From Trichopria drosophilae (Eukaryota > Arthropoda > Insecta > Hymenoptera > Diapriidae): a stretch of 64,000 nt of DNA. The DNA lies in assembly GCA_030407085.1 (NCBI GenBank), contig CM059584.1, positions 59,783,501 to 59,847,500 of the forward strand, in the 5' to 3' direction. This document shows positions 55,621 to 63,827 of the stretch, piece by piece. The first letter of the stretch is position 1. Each line of letters starts with the position of its first letter. The notes below the pieces were generated by a model, which ran no database searches, was not told where the DNA came from, and saw nothing but the letters and a program-made list of their open reading frames with translations. Both the position numbers and the translations under genes were made by a program.

Positions 55621-57141
55621 ATGACCTTCTTCTCTAACACCTCATCAATCAAAAAACTTCAGACGCCCTTTGAAGCAATGGTCCCGGTCCCAGGGAAAGA
55701 AAGTGTACAGGGCCCCGAAGAGATCATATTCAGAGGAAAAGAAAGGAAAGGTGAAATTTCAGCAACCACGCAAATATCGCCATTAGGAGTAAGTTCTGTA
55801 GGTCGAGTTAAATATTTTGTAAATGAATGGATGAATATCACCAATAATAGATATATTCTTCAATGGATAAAAGGGTATAAAATAACCTTTCGGAGATAGG
55901 TGAAACAAAAAGAATCCACTATTATTCAGTATTAATCAGGTAGCCAAAATTATCGGCTGATGAATACGGAAGAATGTATAATTGTATTCAAGACTTGTTA
56001 AACAAAGGTGCTATTAAGACTTGCAGCTATACGAAAGGCCAATATATTTCTAAAACATTCTTAATTAAAAAATGCGATGGATCAGATCGCTTTATTTTAA
56101 ATCTTAAAACTTAAATAGATTCGTTTTAACTACTCATTTCAAATTGGAAGATTATAGAACGGCATCTAAATTACTACACAAAAATTGTTTTATGGCCTCT
56201 TTGGATCTTTTGGATGCCTATTATTCCATTCCAGTACACAAATCTCACAGAAAATATTTAAGATTTATTTTTGATAATCAAGTATTTGAATTTGTCTGCC
56301 TTCCATTTGGCCTTGCAACGGCTCCTTTAGTTTTTACAAAGATTATGCGTCCAATAGTTATATATTTATGAAAATTAGAATTCATATCAGTAATTTACCT
56401 TGATGACATTTTAACGATTGGCCCAAGTTTTGAGGAATGCAAAAAAAAAATGTAGACTTTACAATTGCCACGCTTAATAAGTTGGGATTTTTAATTAATT
56501 ATAAAGAGAGCAAACTTATACCCCAAAGACATTGCAAATTCCTAGGTTTTAATTTTGATTCTGAGGAAATGAGGATAACCCTACCTCAAGAAGATCGAAT
56601 GTTATTAAAAAATTGGAAAATTTTACTAAAATTAAATCGTATAGGATTGTTAATTTCTTGCTGTCCTGGAATAAAATACGGTTACCTTTATACAAAAAAT
56701 TTCGAGAGAGAAAAATGTTTAGCTCTAAAAAGATGTTATGGAAATTACAATAGAAAAATGGACCTTTCTTCAGATCTACAGTCAGATTTTCAGTGGTGGA
56801 TAAGAAATATAAAGTCTAGTTTTAACCCGATTAGAACAGATGTCTATGATTTAGTAATTTCTTCAGATGCATCTTCGATAGGTTGGGGTGCGTATTGCAA
56901 AGATCAAGGGGCTCATGGTAACTGGAAACAAAATAAGGAAAATATGCACATCAATCACTTAGAATTAAAAGCAGCCTTTTTGGGATTGCAATGTTTCGCT
57001 AAAGAAAAACGAAATTGCCAATTACTTCTTCGTATAGATAATACTACTGCTATTTCTCAAATTAATCGAATGGGTAGCGTCAAATTTGTTATTTTAAATA
57101 AGTTATTTCCACAAATTATTTCCAATATTATTTCTAAATGA
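55621..57141 (+). pseudogene. DIRS-like reverse transcriptase and RNase H
   Basis: 55621-55899 leads in with VGRVKYFVNEWMNITNNRYI and LQWIKGYKITF, a DIRS RT start. 56144-56371 has FMASLDLLDAYYSIPVHKSH (first D) and FEFVCLPFGLATAPLVFTKI. The catalytic VIYLDDILTIG lies at about 56390-56425 in another register. 56437-57141 holds the thumb (CKFLGFNFDSEEMRITLP) and RNase H (LVISSDASSIGWGAYCKDQG, HINHLELKAAFLGLQC, LLLRIDNTTAISQINRMGS). Frame breaks occur near 55900, 56371 and the 10-A run at 56440. It is inactive. Confidence 0.85.
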
Positions 57142-57810
57142 AACTTAAATATCAATAATTAAAATTGCAAAAACATTAATTAAATTCAATTAAAAATTCT
57201 AATACAATTTATTATAATTTTCAGTATTAAGAAATACAATTACAATGAAACGATTTTAAACTCTTTATCAAAATCAATTTTATTTCTGATAACTCAAAAA
57301 CATTAATAAAATATTACAAATTAAATTCAATAATTAATATTAATTTCAAATCCGTAAAATCAACCGAAATCAGTATCCCACTTCTGACACCATTTGTGTT
57401 ACGTGAACGATTTCGAGTTTGAATAATACTAATTAACAATTTGAATAAAAATATAATGTTGTTTCCAGGTTTAATAATGACGAAATAAAAGAATTAAATG
57501 TAACTAAATTAACTTTACATTTTGTTTCAATAACTAACAACTTGACATATTACTAAATTCACAAAACCCACAACGGCGACCTCCAGCTCAAGTCGCTTCT
57601 AGGATAAGACTGACCGCGTACAGAGAAGGTCGTTGCTGATTCGAAAATTTGGAAGGTTCGCGAACACGACCGAATTTTACGTTCCGCGAAAATGACAGCT
57701 TAAACGTCAACTGTGACAGCACGTTTTAATTTTGAGTTCAATTATACATAATAAAGAAACACAATCAAACACACTTGCTCGCTACCATCCAATACATACA
57801 AACATCACAT
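57142..57810 (-). repeat. Gypsy-type LTR and leader relic
   Basis: On -, a primer-binding site TGGTGTCAGAAGTGGGAT (57392-57375) lies next to an LTR edge reading TGTTACGTG on + at 57398. The complement of the site matches, as I recall, the end of tRNA-Leu. The LTR extends right to an unresolved end near 57800, with AATAAAG-type signals near 57740. The AT-rich leader (57142-57374) runs into the DIRS relic. No coding part survives. Confidence 0.6.
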
Positions 57811-58420
57811 GGACATTTAAACGGACCGTCTATTTACTGTATTAAAATTAAAGCGGTTCGTAAGACAGGAATAGCAAGAAGTACAAGAAATATTCCTGTG
57901 CTTTTATTAGCTCATCATCATCGTGAAAAATTATGAACTGTTTTGCCTACGGGTCTTCACCTCACCGGCGCAGACTATACAAGTAAAATTGGCACAAAAG
58001 CGTTACAAGTAGAGGCTGAGAAATATTTATTGGAATTTGGTCAAGGTAATTGAAATTAAAAGAATTACAAATGCCGAAATGTCCCTAATTAAATCCCTAT
58101 CACGAACATGAATTTGCATTGTTAACATAAGAACAATAACATGTTTAAAAAAAAGAATACATTTTTTATCAAAAAAATTGACCTTTACATTACAGTAAAA
58201 TATTATTTCAGGTAATAATGAATCAACGATTAAACAACATATTCAACGCGCTGAGAATACCTAGTGAATGTTGTGAACAAAAATGCTAAGTGCAAAACTT
58301 TCAACGAATTGAGATACTGGTCTTATTACACTAAATGTGCTTCAGTGTCAGATTTACCGCCCACCAGCAATTCGATACGATTACATATATTACGAGCATA
58401 TTATGTAGTATACAGCTAAA
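57811..58420 (+). pseudogene. Two-exon fragment of an uncharacterised arthropod gene family
   Basis: An upstream frame includes VRKTGIARSTRNIPVLLLAH, HHREK and GADYTSKIGTKALQVEAEKY up to about 58048, where CAAGGTAATT looks like a splice donor. An AATATTATTTCAG acceptor ends near 58213. The next frame, after a stop, encodes VVNKNAKCKTFNELRYWSYY and SVSDLPPTSNSIRLHILRAY. The pair of motifs (G.DYTSK.GTK and LPP.S..I..HILRA) recurs, as I recall, in multicopy uncharacterised insect proteins, possibly transposon-derived. Stops show decay. Confidence 0.45.
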
Positions 58421-58484
58421 GTAGAGGGGATATGACAGTTCTACGCCACTCGCCTTTTTGGTGGATCGCGAGGGGTACCTCGCG

Positions 58485-58572
58485 AGATGACTCGCGAATC
58501 AAGATTGCGAATTAAGACCGCGAAGTAAGACCGCGAATTAAAACCGCGAATTGATATCGCGATTTGATCGCT
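58485..58572 (+). repeat. 13-bp tandem repeat, GCGAATTAAGACC core
   Basis: About seven units (GCGAATCAAGATT, GCGAATTAAGACC, GCGAAGTAAGACC, GCGAATTAAAACC, GCGAATTGATATC and similar). Confidence 0.85.
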
Positions 58573-58625
58573 CGAATAATTATTGCCATGCTATGCCCCC
58601 GCCCCCCCCCCCTTCGAAACACATG

Positions 58626-59235
58626 GATGGTATACGAGTTGAGACGCGTCTAAAATCCATTAATCATTCCCTTCTTTGGAAAAACACGTGTACCCTCGAC
58701 ATCTGGCGCTCGGGGCCTGGCGGTTGGTTTTCCCACCACTCATTCGAAGCGTGCTTGAATATCGCCGGGGAAGTCGGCATCGGCGTCGACCACCTTTGGA
58801 AAAACACATGTAATTTCTAAGAATATTACATAACATGTTGGGACCTATATCTCGTAAAGATGGTATACGAGTTGGAACGCGTCTAAAATCCATTAATCAT
58901 TCCCATCTTTGGGAAAACACATGTACCTTCGACATCTGGCGCTCGGTTTTCCCACCACTCATTCAAAGCGTGCTTGAATAGCGCCGGGGAGGTCGGCATC
59001 GGCGCCGACCACCCTTGGAAAAACACATGTATTTTCTAAGAATATTACATAACATGTTGGGACCTATATCTCGTAAAGATGGTATACAGGTCCAGACGCG
59101 TCTAAAAATCATTATTCATTCCCATATTTGGGAAACACGTGCAATTTCTAAGAATATTACATAATATGTTGGGACCTATATCTCGTAAAGATGGTATACG
59201 AGTTGGAACGCGTCTAAAATCCATTAATCATTACG
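58626..59235 (+). repeat. About 220-233-bp satellite-like tandem repeat
   Basis: Units start GATGGTATACGAG or similar at 58626, 58859, 59078 and 59190. The first two are near full length (233 and 219 bp); the third is shortened to 112 bp. All share CGCGTCTAAAATCCATTAAT and AATATTACATAACATGTTGG. It lies directly left of the polinton-like genes and might be terminal sequence of that element. Confidence 0.88.
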
Positions 59236-59403
59236 TTAATCATCGACCCCTCTGTTAAATATGACCATTTAAATAACCCATTTTCTTTTTTTTGTACAAT
59301 ATCATGCAGGAAGGAAGATGAAGAAAATACAGAAGATGTTTTTAATAAATGTTATTTATTTTTTTTATTTCTCATATTCATACATAACAATATACAATAG
59401 CAA

Positions 59404-60213
59404 TCACATGAAATTCATATTTTCATTATCATCAACTAATGCATCGCTTTTAACTTGACAATTGATGCAGTCTTTAATCATAAGTGGTGGACCATCTATC
59501 GTATCATGGCTTGATTCGAAATGTTTATAACATCGACGACATTCACGTATATCAGGATGCATTTGCATAGCAGGTGGTAAGCAAGCCCATGCTTCTTCAA
59601 TTTGCCGATCAGCAAACATGCAAATGAAATCAATCGGCAAACATTCGATATCTTTTGTTTCCATCAATGCGAGTCGTTTTACTTCGTAATAAATCCTTAA
59701 TGAACGTTGTGGAGATGCAGGTTGTTCACATAGATTTTCCAATACCCAATTCTTAAGTATTTTTACATTTTCTTTAGCGCATGTTCCATTAATCGTATGA
59801 TTTTCACACTTCTCCGACAATTGATATTGCTGCTGCTGCTTCAGTTTTGCTAGAGATGGGCAGTCCAAAATGTCGAGATTGAGAACATTTTCTGCGTTTA
59901 ATATTTCCTCCAACCAACATTTTTTATCGACTCCTTTTACATAAATTTTGCTAGCGCATTTAACGATATCCTCCAAAGTTTCGTTTATAGCGTCAAATGG
60001 TACATCGCCAGATTGCCATGGTAAACCGTGATAATTATTCATCAACCAGTTATTGACTCTCTTATAGTGTATAGGTAACCACACCCATTGATATGGTGGT
60101 TTAAACACATAAGTCACAATTTCACTGTCGATAATATTTATTATAGACATTTCCTTCGGTATGAATCGATTACCAGGCCCGCGGAATCCCTGCACGTCTA
60201 CAATGTATTCCAT
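59404..60213 (-). CDS. Conserved polinton-associated protein of unknown function
   Basis: 269 residues, intact. It begins MEYIVDVQGFRGPGNRFIPK, with VTYVFKPPYQWVWLPIHYKR and NNYHGLPWQSGDVPFDAINE in the first 100 residues, a KIYVKGVDKKCWLEEI segment and DILDCPSLAKL. A C-terminal CRRCYKHF...CINC pattern (about residues 225-260) may bind zinc. The acidic N-terminal DVQGF and YVKG.xKxxWL blocks faintly resemble an RNase H-fold or exonuclease-like start, but I would not assign a reaction. It is last in the leftward block. An Inr-like TCAGT on - at 60228-60224 lies 11 bp before its ATG. Confidence 0.7.
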   Translation of the reverse strand: MEYIVDVQGFRGPGNRFIPKEMSIINIIDSEIVTYVFKPPYQWVWLPIHYKRVNNWLMNNYHGLPWQSGDVPFDAINETLEDIVKCASKIYVKGVDKKCWLEEILNAENVLNLDILDCPSLAKLKQQQQYQLSEKCENHTINGTCAKENVKILKNWVLENLCEQPASPQRSLRIYYEVKRLALMETKDIECLPIDFICMFADRQIEEAWACLPPAMQMHPDIRECRRCYKHFESSHDTIDGPPLMIKDCINCQVKSDALVDDNENMNFM

Positions 60214-60301
60214 TTCGTATGAAACTGATTCACTAGTGAATAAAGTATAACCGCGTTTTATTCATTAATTGACGCATGCGCAATAATGGTTACCCCTCCT
60301 C

Positions 60302-61522
60302 TCAAACCAATTTCTTTACATTTCCACTTATGGGATTATATTCTACAATGCGATCATGTAAAATTAAACAATAAGCAGAAGTGTTTGCAGGAAAATTTTC
60401 CTTTGATTCAAATTCGAGTCGAACATCGACAGGTGCATGTTTTAAAGCTTCATTCTGCGTAGAGCAATCAATAATGATTAATGGAACTTTCTCTAAAAAT
60501 ATTGATTTATTCAATATAGGTTTACCAGTAACATTTTTATTATAGTAACTTGTTTGAAAATTGATATACATATCATATAATAAAGAAAATTGATTATTTG
60601 CAATATCAAGGTTTAAATTACCATACGGATAATATTTTGAATTCAAAAATACTTTAACATTACTAATGTTGCAGTGATCAAACAGACTTGCATTTCTCGC
60701 CTTGTCATTTTTTCTAGCCGTTTGGAATCCAATAATAATATATCGTGGCTTTTCTAATTGTGTCGCTGTTTTCACAGACCACACGTGGGATGATGCTACG
60801 GGCAATACAGGATATTCATAAAGTTCCCATGTACGGAAACTTAAAGATATGCAAGGATCTTTTTCAATGAAACGCAGCAGATGTATCTTTTCCCTATCAG
60901 CCAACGTGACATATGGAACTAACCATTCTATTTTGTTCATCTCAATTTTATAATTTTCGTCCACGTTTTGTATAACTGCATTATCATCATGTTTAGATCT
61001 TGTTAAAACAAGTTCATGCTTTGCATTTACAATTATCTTACGATAATCTTCAGCAAATCCGAGAATCATACTCAGAGGCATGATCACGTCAAAATAACCA
61101 TTATCATTTGTTATCTTTAGATTTGAACGAGATATCCAACCGGCATTGATTAAAACGGGTTCATGATTTGGTGTGTAAGAAGGATACCCCTTCATCAAGC
61201 TGGTAATACCAACATTTCTATTTCGATCAATTTCAACTCCATTCAACTCATACCGCGCCTCATCAAATAAATGACAGATTGCGTTAGATGTTAGATTAGT
61301 ATTATTTGCTTTAGTTCCATAGGTTTTGGTCAACCTTCCACTAACATGTATCAAACTTTTACATGGTAAAATACATAAATCTTGATGTTGCACAACAATA
61401 CGAATTTCATCATTTTTGCCAAATGAGCTTGTATTATAAGATTGATGTGCATGCAGCTCGTAATGAGCGACAGATTCGTCGAAAACGACTGGGTTTTGAA
61501 TGCTGAGTATTGGATCCTCCAT
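60302..61522 (-). CDS. Probable major capsid protein (double jelly-roll type)
   Basis: 406 residues, intact, the largest gene of the block. The N-terminus MEDPILSIQNPVVFDESVAH is followed by beta-rich segments: DEIRIVVQHQDLCILPCKSL, LFDEARYELNGVEIDRNRNV, GYFDVIMPLSMILGFAED, and YYPYGNLNLDIANNQFSLLY. The length is near that of small double jelly-roll capsid proteins, and position next to penton, protease and ATPase supports the role. The fold is inferred from context and composition, not a recognised catalytic motif, so a structure prediction would be needed to separate it from another structural protein. Confidence 0.65.
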   Translation of the reverse strand: MEDPILSIQNPVVFDESVAHYELHAHQSYNTSSFGKNDEIRIVVQHQDLCILPCKSLIHVSGRLTKTYGTKANNTNLTSNAICHLFDEARYELNGVEIDRNRNVGITSLMKGYPSYTPNHEPVLINAGWISRSNLKITNDNGYFDVIMPLSMILGFAEDYRKIIVNAKHELVLTRSKHDDNAVIQNVDENYKIEMNKIEWLVPYVTLADREKIHLLRFIEKDPCISLSFRTWELYEYPVLPVASSHVWSVKTATQLEKPRYIIIGFQTARKNDKARNASLFDHCNISNVKVFLNSKYYPYGNLNLDIANNQFSLLYDMYINFQTSYYNKNVTGKPILNKSIFLEKVPLIIIDCSTQNEALKHAPVDVRLEFESKENFPANTSAYCLILHDRIVEYNPISGNVKKLV

Positions 61523-61703
61523 TATTGTTATTGTGATAACGTGCGATAAGCAAGCAAATACAACAACGGCAATGACAGTTTTTATTATTCACTGTCTGAT
61601 ATTGTGGTGATGATGCAACTTGAGTCCCAAGCTTTTCAGAAATAGAACGTTTCGACGTGTTAACGTCTTGCGAATTTGATGACGACTGATATGTTTTGCC
61701 CAT
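61434..61703 (-). CDS. Small Cys-rich ORF overlapping the capsid gene start
   Basis: 89 codons between penton and capsid genes. A Ser-rich N-terminus (MGKTYQSSSNSQDVNTSKRS) is followed by NCHCRCCICLLIARY, a possible metal-binding or membrane-proximal cluster, and an Arg-rich end that overlaps the capsid gene by 89 bases in another frame. It could be a real small virion protein, a spliced leader exon, or chance. Confidence 0.35.
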   Translation of the reverse strand: MGKTYQSSSNSQDVNTSKRSISEKLGTQVASSPQYQTVNNKNCHCRCCICLLIARYHNNNNGGSNTQHSKPSRFRRICRSLRAACTSIL

Positions 61704-61761
61704 GGTGGTTTATTATTATAGTAACTATTAAGGGTTTGACCATTGTACATAATACCCATTG

Positions 61762-62448
61762 TTACGTAGATTTAAGATGTAGTCGTATTGTAATTGTTTC
61801 ACCACGAAAATTCACCAATTCACCATTCTGATCAACAATACGCAATTGAATATGATCTATTAATCTGACGACAACAGGTAAGTAAATGACATGATTCGGC
61901 ACTTCCACAATCTCATATCCGGGAGCCACGGTAGGGAAAAATTCATGAATCGTATGCGCTCTACTGTTATTAATGTAAGCGCCTGCAGTTATATTGCACT
62001 CTACGCGAAGTGCATTAAATTTAATTATGGTTGCTGGCAAATCTGAAATGTGCAACTTGTTTGCTTCCAAAATTCGTCTATTGAAACCCAATGTTCGCCC
62101 AATCGAATCGATTGGTGTAAAATCAGTGTCTTGATTAGACCTGATTTCACTGCGTAAGGTATTATTATTGGGTTTTATATCTAGTGTAATATCACTATAC
62201 TCTGATAGCTTGCTTCTAATATATTCTGCTATATCCTCAATTTCATAGCTCCCGATCGGCACAGTAATTTGATGGTTACCAATGTGAAATTTATTATGAA
62301 CGTCAACATTTGGGATTGAATTAAACGTTAAAAGTTCAATTGAGCCCAATGCATAATTCTTCTGCGGTGAAAGTTCAATAGGTGGAAAGTATTGCGCTTC
62401 CAATACTGAAGACTGTCCCGAGAGCGTCAACGTAAAAGTATCATTCAT
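61762..62448 (-). CDS. Penton / minor capsid-like protein
   Basis: 228 residues, intact. MNDTFTLTLSGQSSVLEAQY opens a beta-rich protein with PPIELSPQKNYALGSIELLT, FNSIPNVDVHN, VPIGSYEIEDIAEYIRSKLS and a C-terminal PVVRLIDHIQLRIVDQNGEL and ETITIRLHLK. A single jelly-roll penton of this size accompanies the major capsid protein in polintons and adintoviruses, and the N-terminal Y-x-P-I-x-L...Y..G..E pattern is what I associate with it. On -, TCAGT lies directly before the ATG, with another at 62470-62466 and a TATAAATA-type box at 62502-62495. Confidence 0.65.
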   Translation of the reverse strand: MNDTFTLTLSGQSSVLEAQYFPPIELSPQKNYALGSIELLTFNSIPNVDVHNKFHIGNHQITVPIGSYEIEDIAEYIRSKLSEYSDITLDIKPNNNTLRSEIRSNQDTDFTPIDSIGRTLGFNRRILEANKLHISDLPATIIKFNALRVECNITAGAYINNSRAHTIHEFFPTVAPGYEIVEVPNHVIYLPVVVRLIDHIQLRIVDQNGELVNFRGETITIRLHLKST

Positions 62449-62484
62449 ACTGATTGTTCAAATTACACTGATTATCATAACATT

Positions 62485-62907
62485 TTATGCAATATATTTA
62501 TACAACTGATACTTGTTTGGACAAAACAGCTGATTGCATAAAAATTTGAGACATAAATGCCCACAATCAAAAGTGGTATAGTCTTGAAATTTTTCACGGT
62601 TATACATAATGCTACCTACACCGAGATATTTTCCCAACTCAGCAGGTGGGGTGAGGTTTCCAAAGCTGTCAAAATAAACGACTTTAGAGCCACGTTTCCG
62701 ATATGCTACCCAATGTGTCCCTGGACCGCTTGCATCGTCTAAATTTATGACTGCACATTCATTAACTTTGGGATTCTTTGGTAAATTATTACGCATAAAG
62801 ACACCTCTAAAATTCGGAATTCCAGCTTCTTTCGAATATTTTAATATATCTGCATCGGTGAGTGCTCGATGCGGTAGCTTTACAAGTTTTTTCGATTTTT
62901 TCTACAT
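62485..62907 (-). pseudogene. Adenovirus-type cysteine protease (adenain-like)
   Basis: The frame is open from 62901 down to 62485. The region before the first usable ATG (62796) encodes ALTDADILKYSKEAGIPNFR, the conserved N-terminal helix of such proteases. Then come ECAVINLDDASGPGTHWVAY (His), VVYFDSFGNLTPP (Asp region) and TTFDCGHLCLKFLCNQL (Cys). This triad layout is that of the protease that matures capsid proteins in adenoviruses and polintons. An upstream ATG at 62907-62905 is followed at once by a TAG, so the long form lacks a start; the short form would omit the N-terminal helix. It overlaps the end of the PLA2 gene frame. Confidence 0.8.
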
Positions 62908-63755
62908 TTAACACCTAATCCCGTTTTATATGGTTTTAATTTTAAACCTAGACCATTTTTATAAGGTTTAAGATATAACCTTTTACCTATAGCTATTGTC
63001 TCCATAGCACGATTATGCCTTTCACTTTCAAGTAACTGCTTTTGAGCAGCTTTTGCATCATTAACAGCCTTGGTTATACCTGCTGTGCCACCGGCTAATG
63101 CACCTGCAGCACTTAATCCAGCAAATATGGGTGCTAGGAATGGTAAGAATCATCCGACCTTTGCAGGTATCGATAGCTGTCGAGTCTTTTGTATGAATTG
63201 CTTACCATCTGCTTCTTTTACGGCTTTACGTGCCCCTTTCAAAGCGCTCGATATAACACTTTGAACATTATTACTTGGTGACATTGACATTTTAGCAGCC
63301 GCAATAATGTTGCTCAATGATGCTGTTTTCTTTTTTGACGCTTTTTTCTTCCTTTTAAGTCCCATGCCTAATTTACTTTTTAGTTTCATTGTGTTTGCAA
63401 CACCCCAAGCTGCCGCCTTTTCTGCAATGCTTGCGTCTTTTGCTAAAACTCGCTTCCAAGCCTGCTCCGCTAATATTCGATCGGCCTCGCTTCTACCTGT
63501 GGGATTTTCACGAGTTTTGGAATAAGCAATGTCGTGTTTCTTGCAAGCCTTATCTAACGGATTTATCCCCGGATCTCCCCTTGCTAACCGCTGCTTTAAT
63601 TTTGTACCAGGTCCATAGTACTGATAACCGGGTATATGAAGTTCAACCGGTAATTTATTAATTACAGAATTGACCAATCCTGTCCCACTCTTTATCCGGT
63701 TTTGTTTCTTGTTTCTACTTACATATGTAATCATTTTAAGATGTGCATCATTCAA
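62880..63755 (-). pseudogene. PLA2-domain minor capsid protein with pVI/pX-like C-terminus, stop-interrupted
   Basis: The first 201 codons (63755-63150) hold a phospholipase A2 domain: YYGPGTKLKQRLARGDPG (calcium-binding loop) and LDKACKKHDIAYSKTRENPT (HD catalytic pair), as in the VP1-unique region of parvoviruses. A basic nuclear-signal-like KRKKKASKKKTA follows. An in-frame TGA at 63152-63150 ends the ORF, yet the same frame remains open to 62880 and encodes a Gly/Ala-rich hydrophobic stretch, RHNRAMETIAI and two KPYKNGLGLKL-like repeats, which recall adenovirus pVI/pX-like minor capsid proteins. PLA2 would help endosome escape. Confidence 0.78.
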
Positions 63756-63827
63756 ATATCAAACAGTTAATAACTGACATTACATATAAAGGCGCTACTT
63801 ATACTTTTATGTTCAGTTATTATCAAA
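63756..63827. promoter_or_regulatory. Divergent promoter between capsid block and packaging ATPase
   Basis: On +, TATAAA at 63785-63790 is followed 30 bp on by the arthropod initiator TCAGT (A at 63815), 13 bp before the ATPase ATG. On -, TATAAGTA (63804-63797) is followed 29 bp on by TCAGT (A at 63775), 20 bp before the PLA2 gene ATG. The two TATA elements are only 6 bp apart, giving two compact back-to-back core promoters with very short leaders. Confidence 0.75.

Larger units (their letters stand above)
53592..57141 (+). mobile_element. DIRS-like retroelement, degraded
   Basis: On +, a charged gag-like ORF1 (from 53592) is followed by a DIRS-type RT and RNase H (55800-57141). The tyrosine recombinase expected for DIRS and its terminal repeats were not found, so the 3' side is truncated at about 57141, where Gypsy LTR leader sequence begins. 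A MITE at 54229-54957 interrupts gag. Confidence 0.75.
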
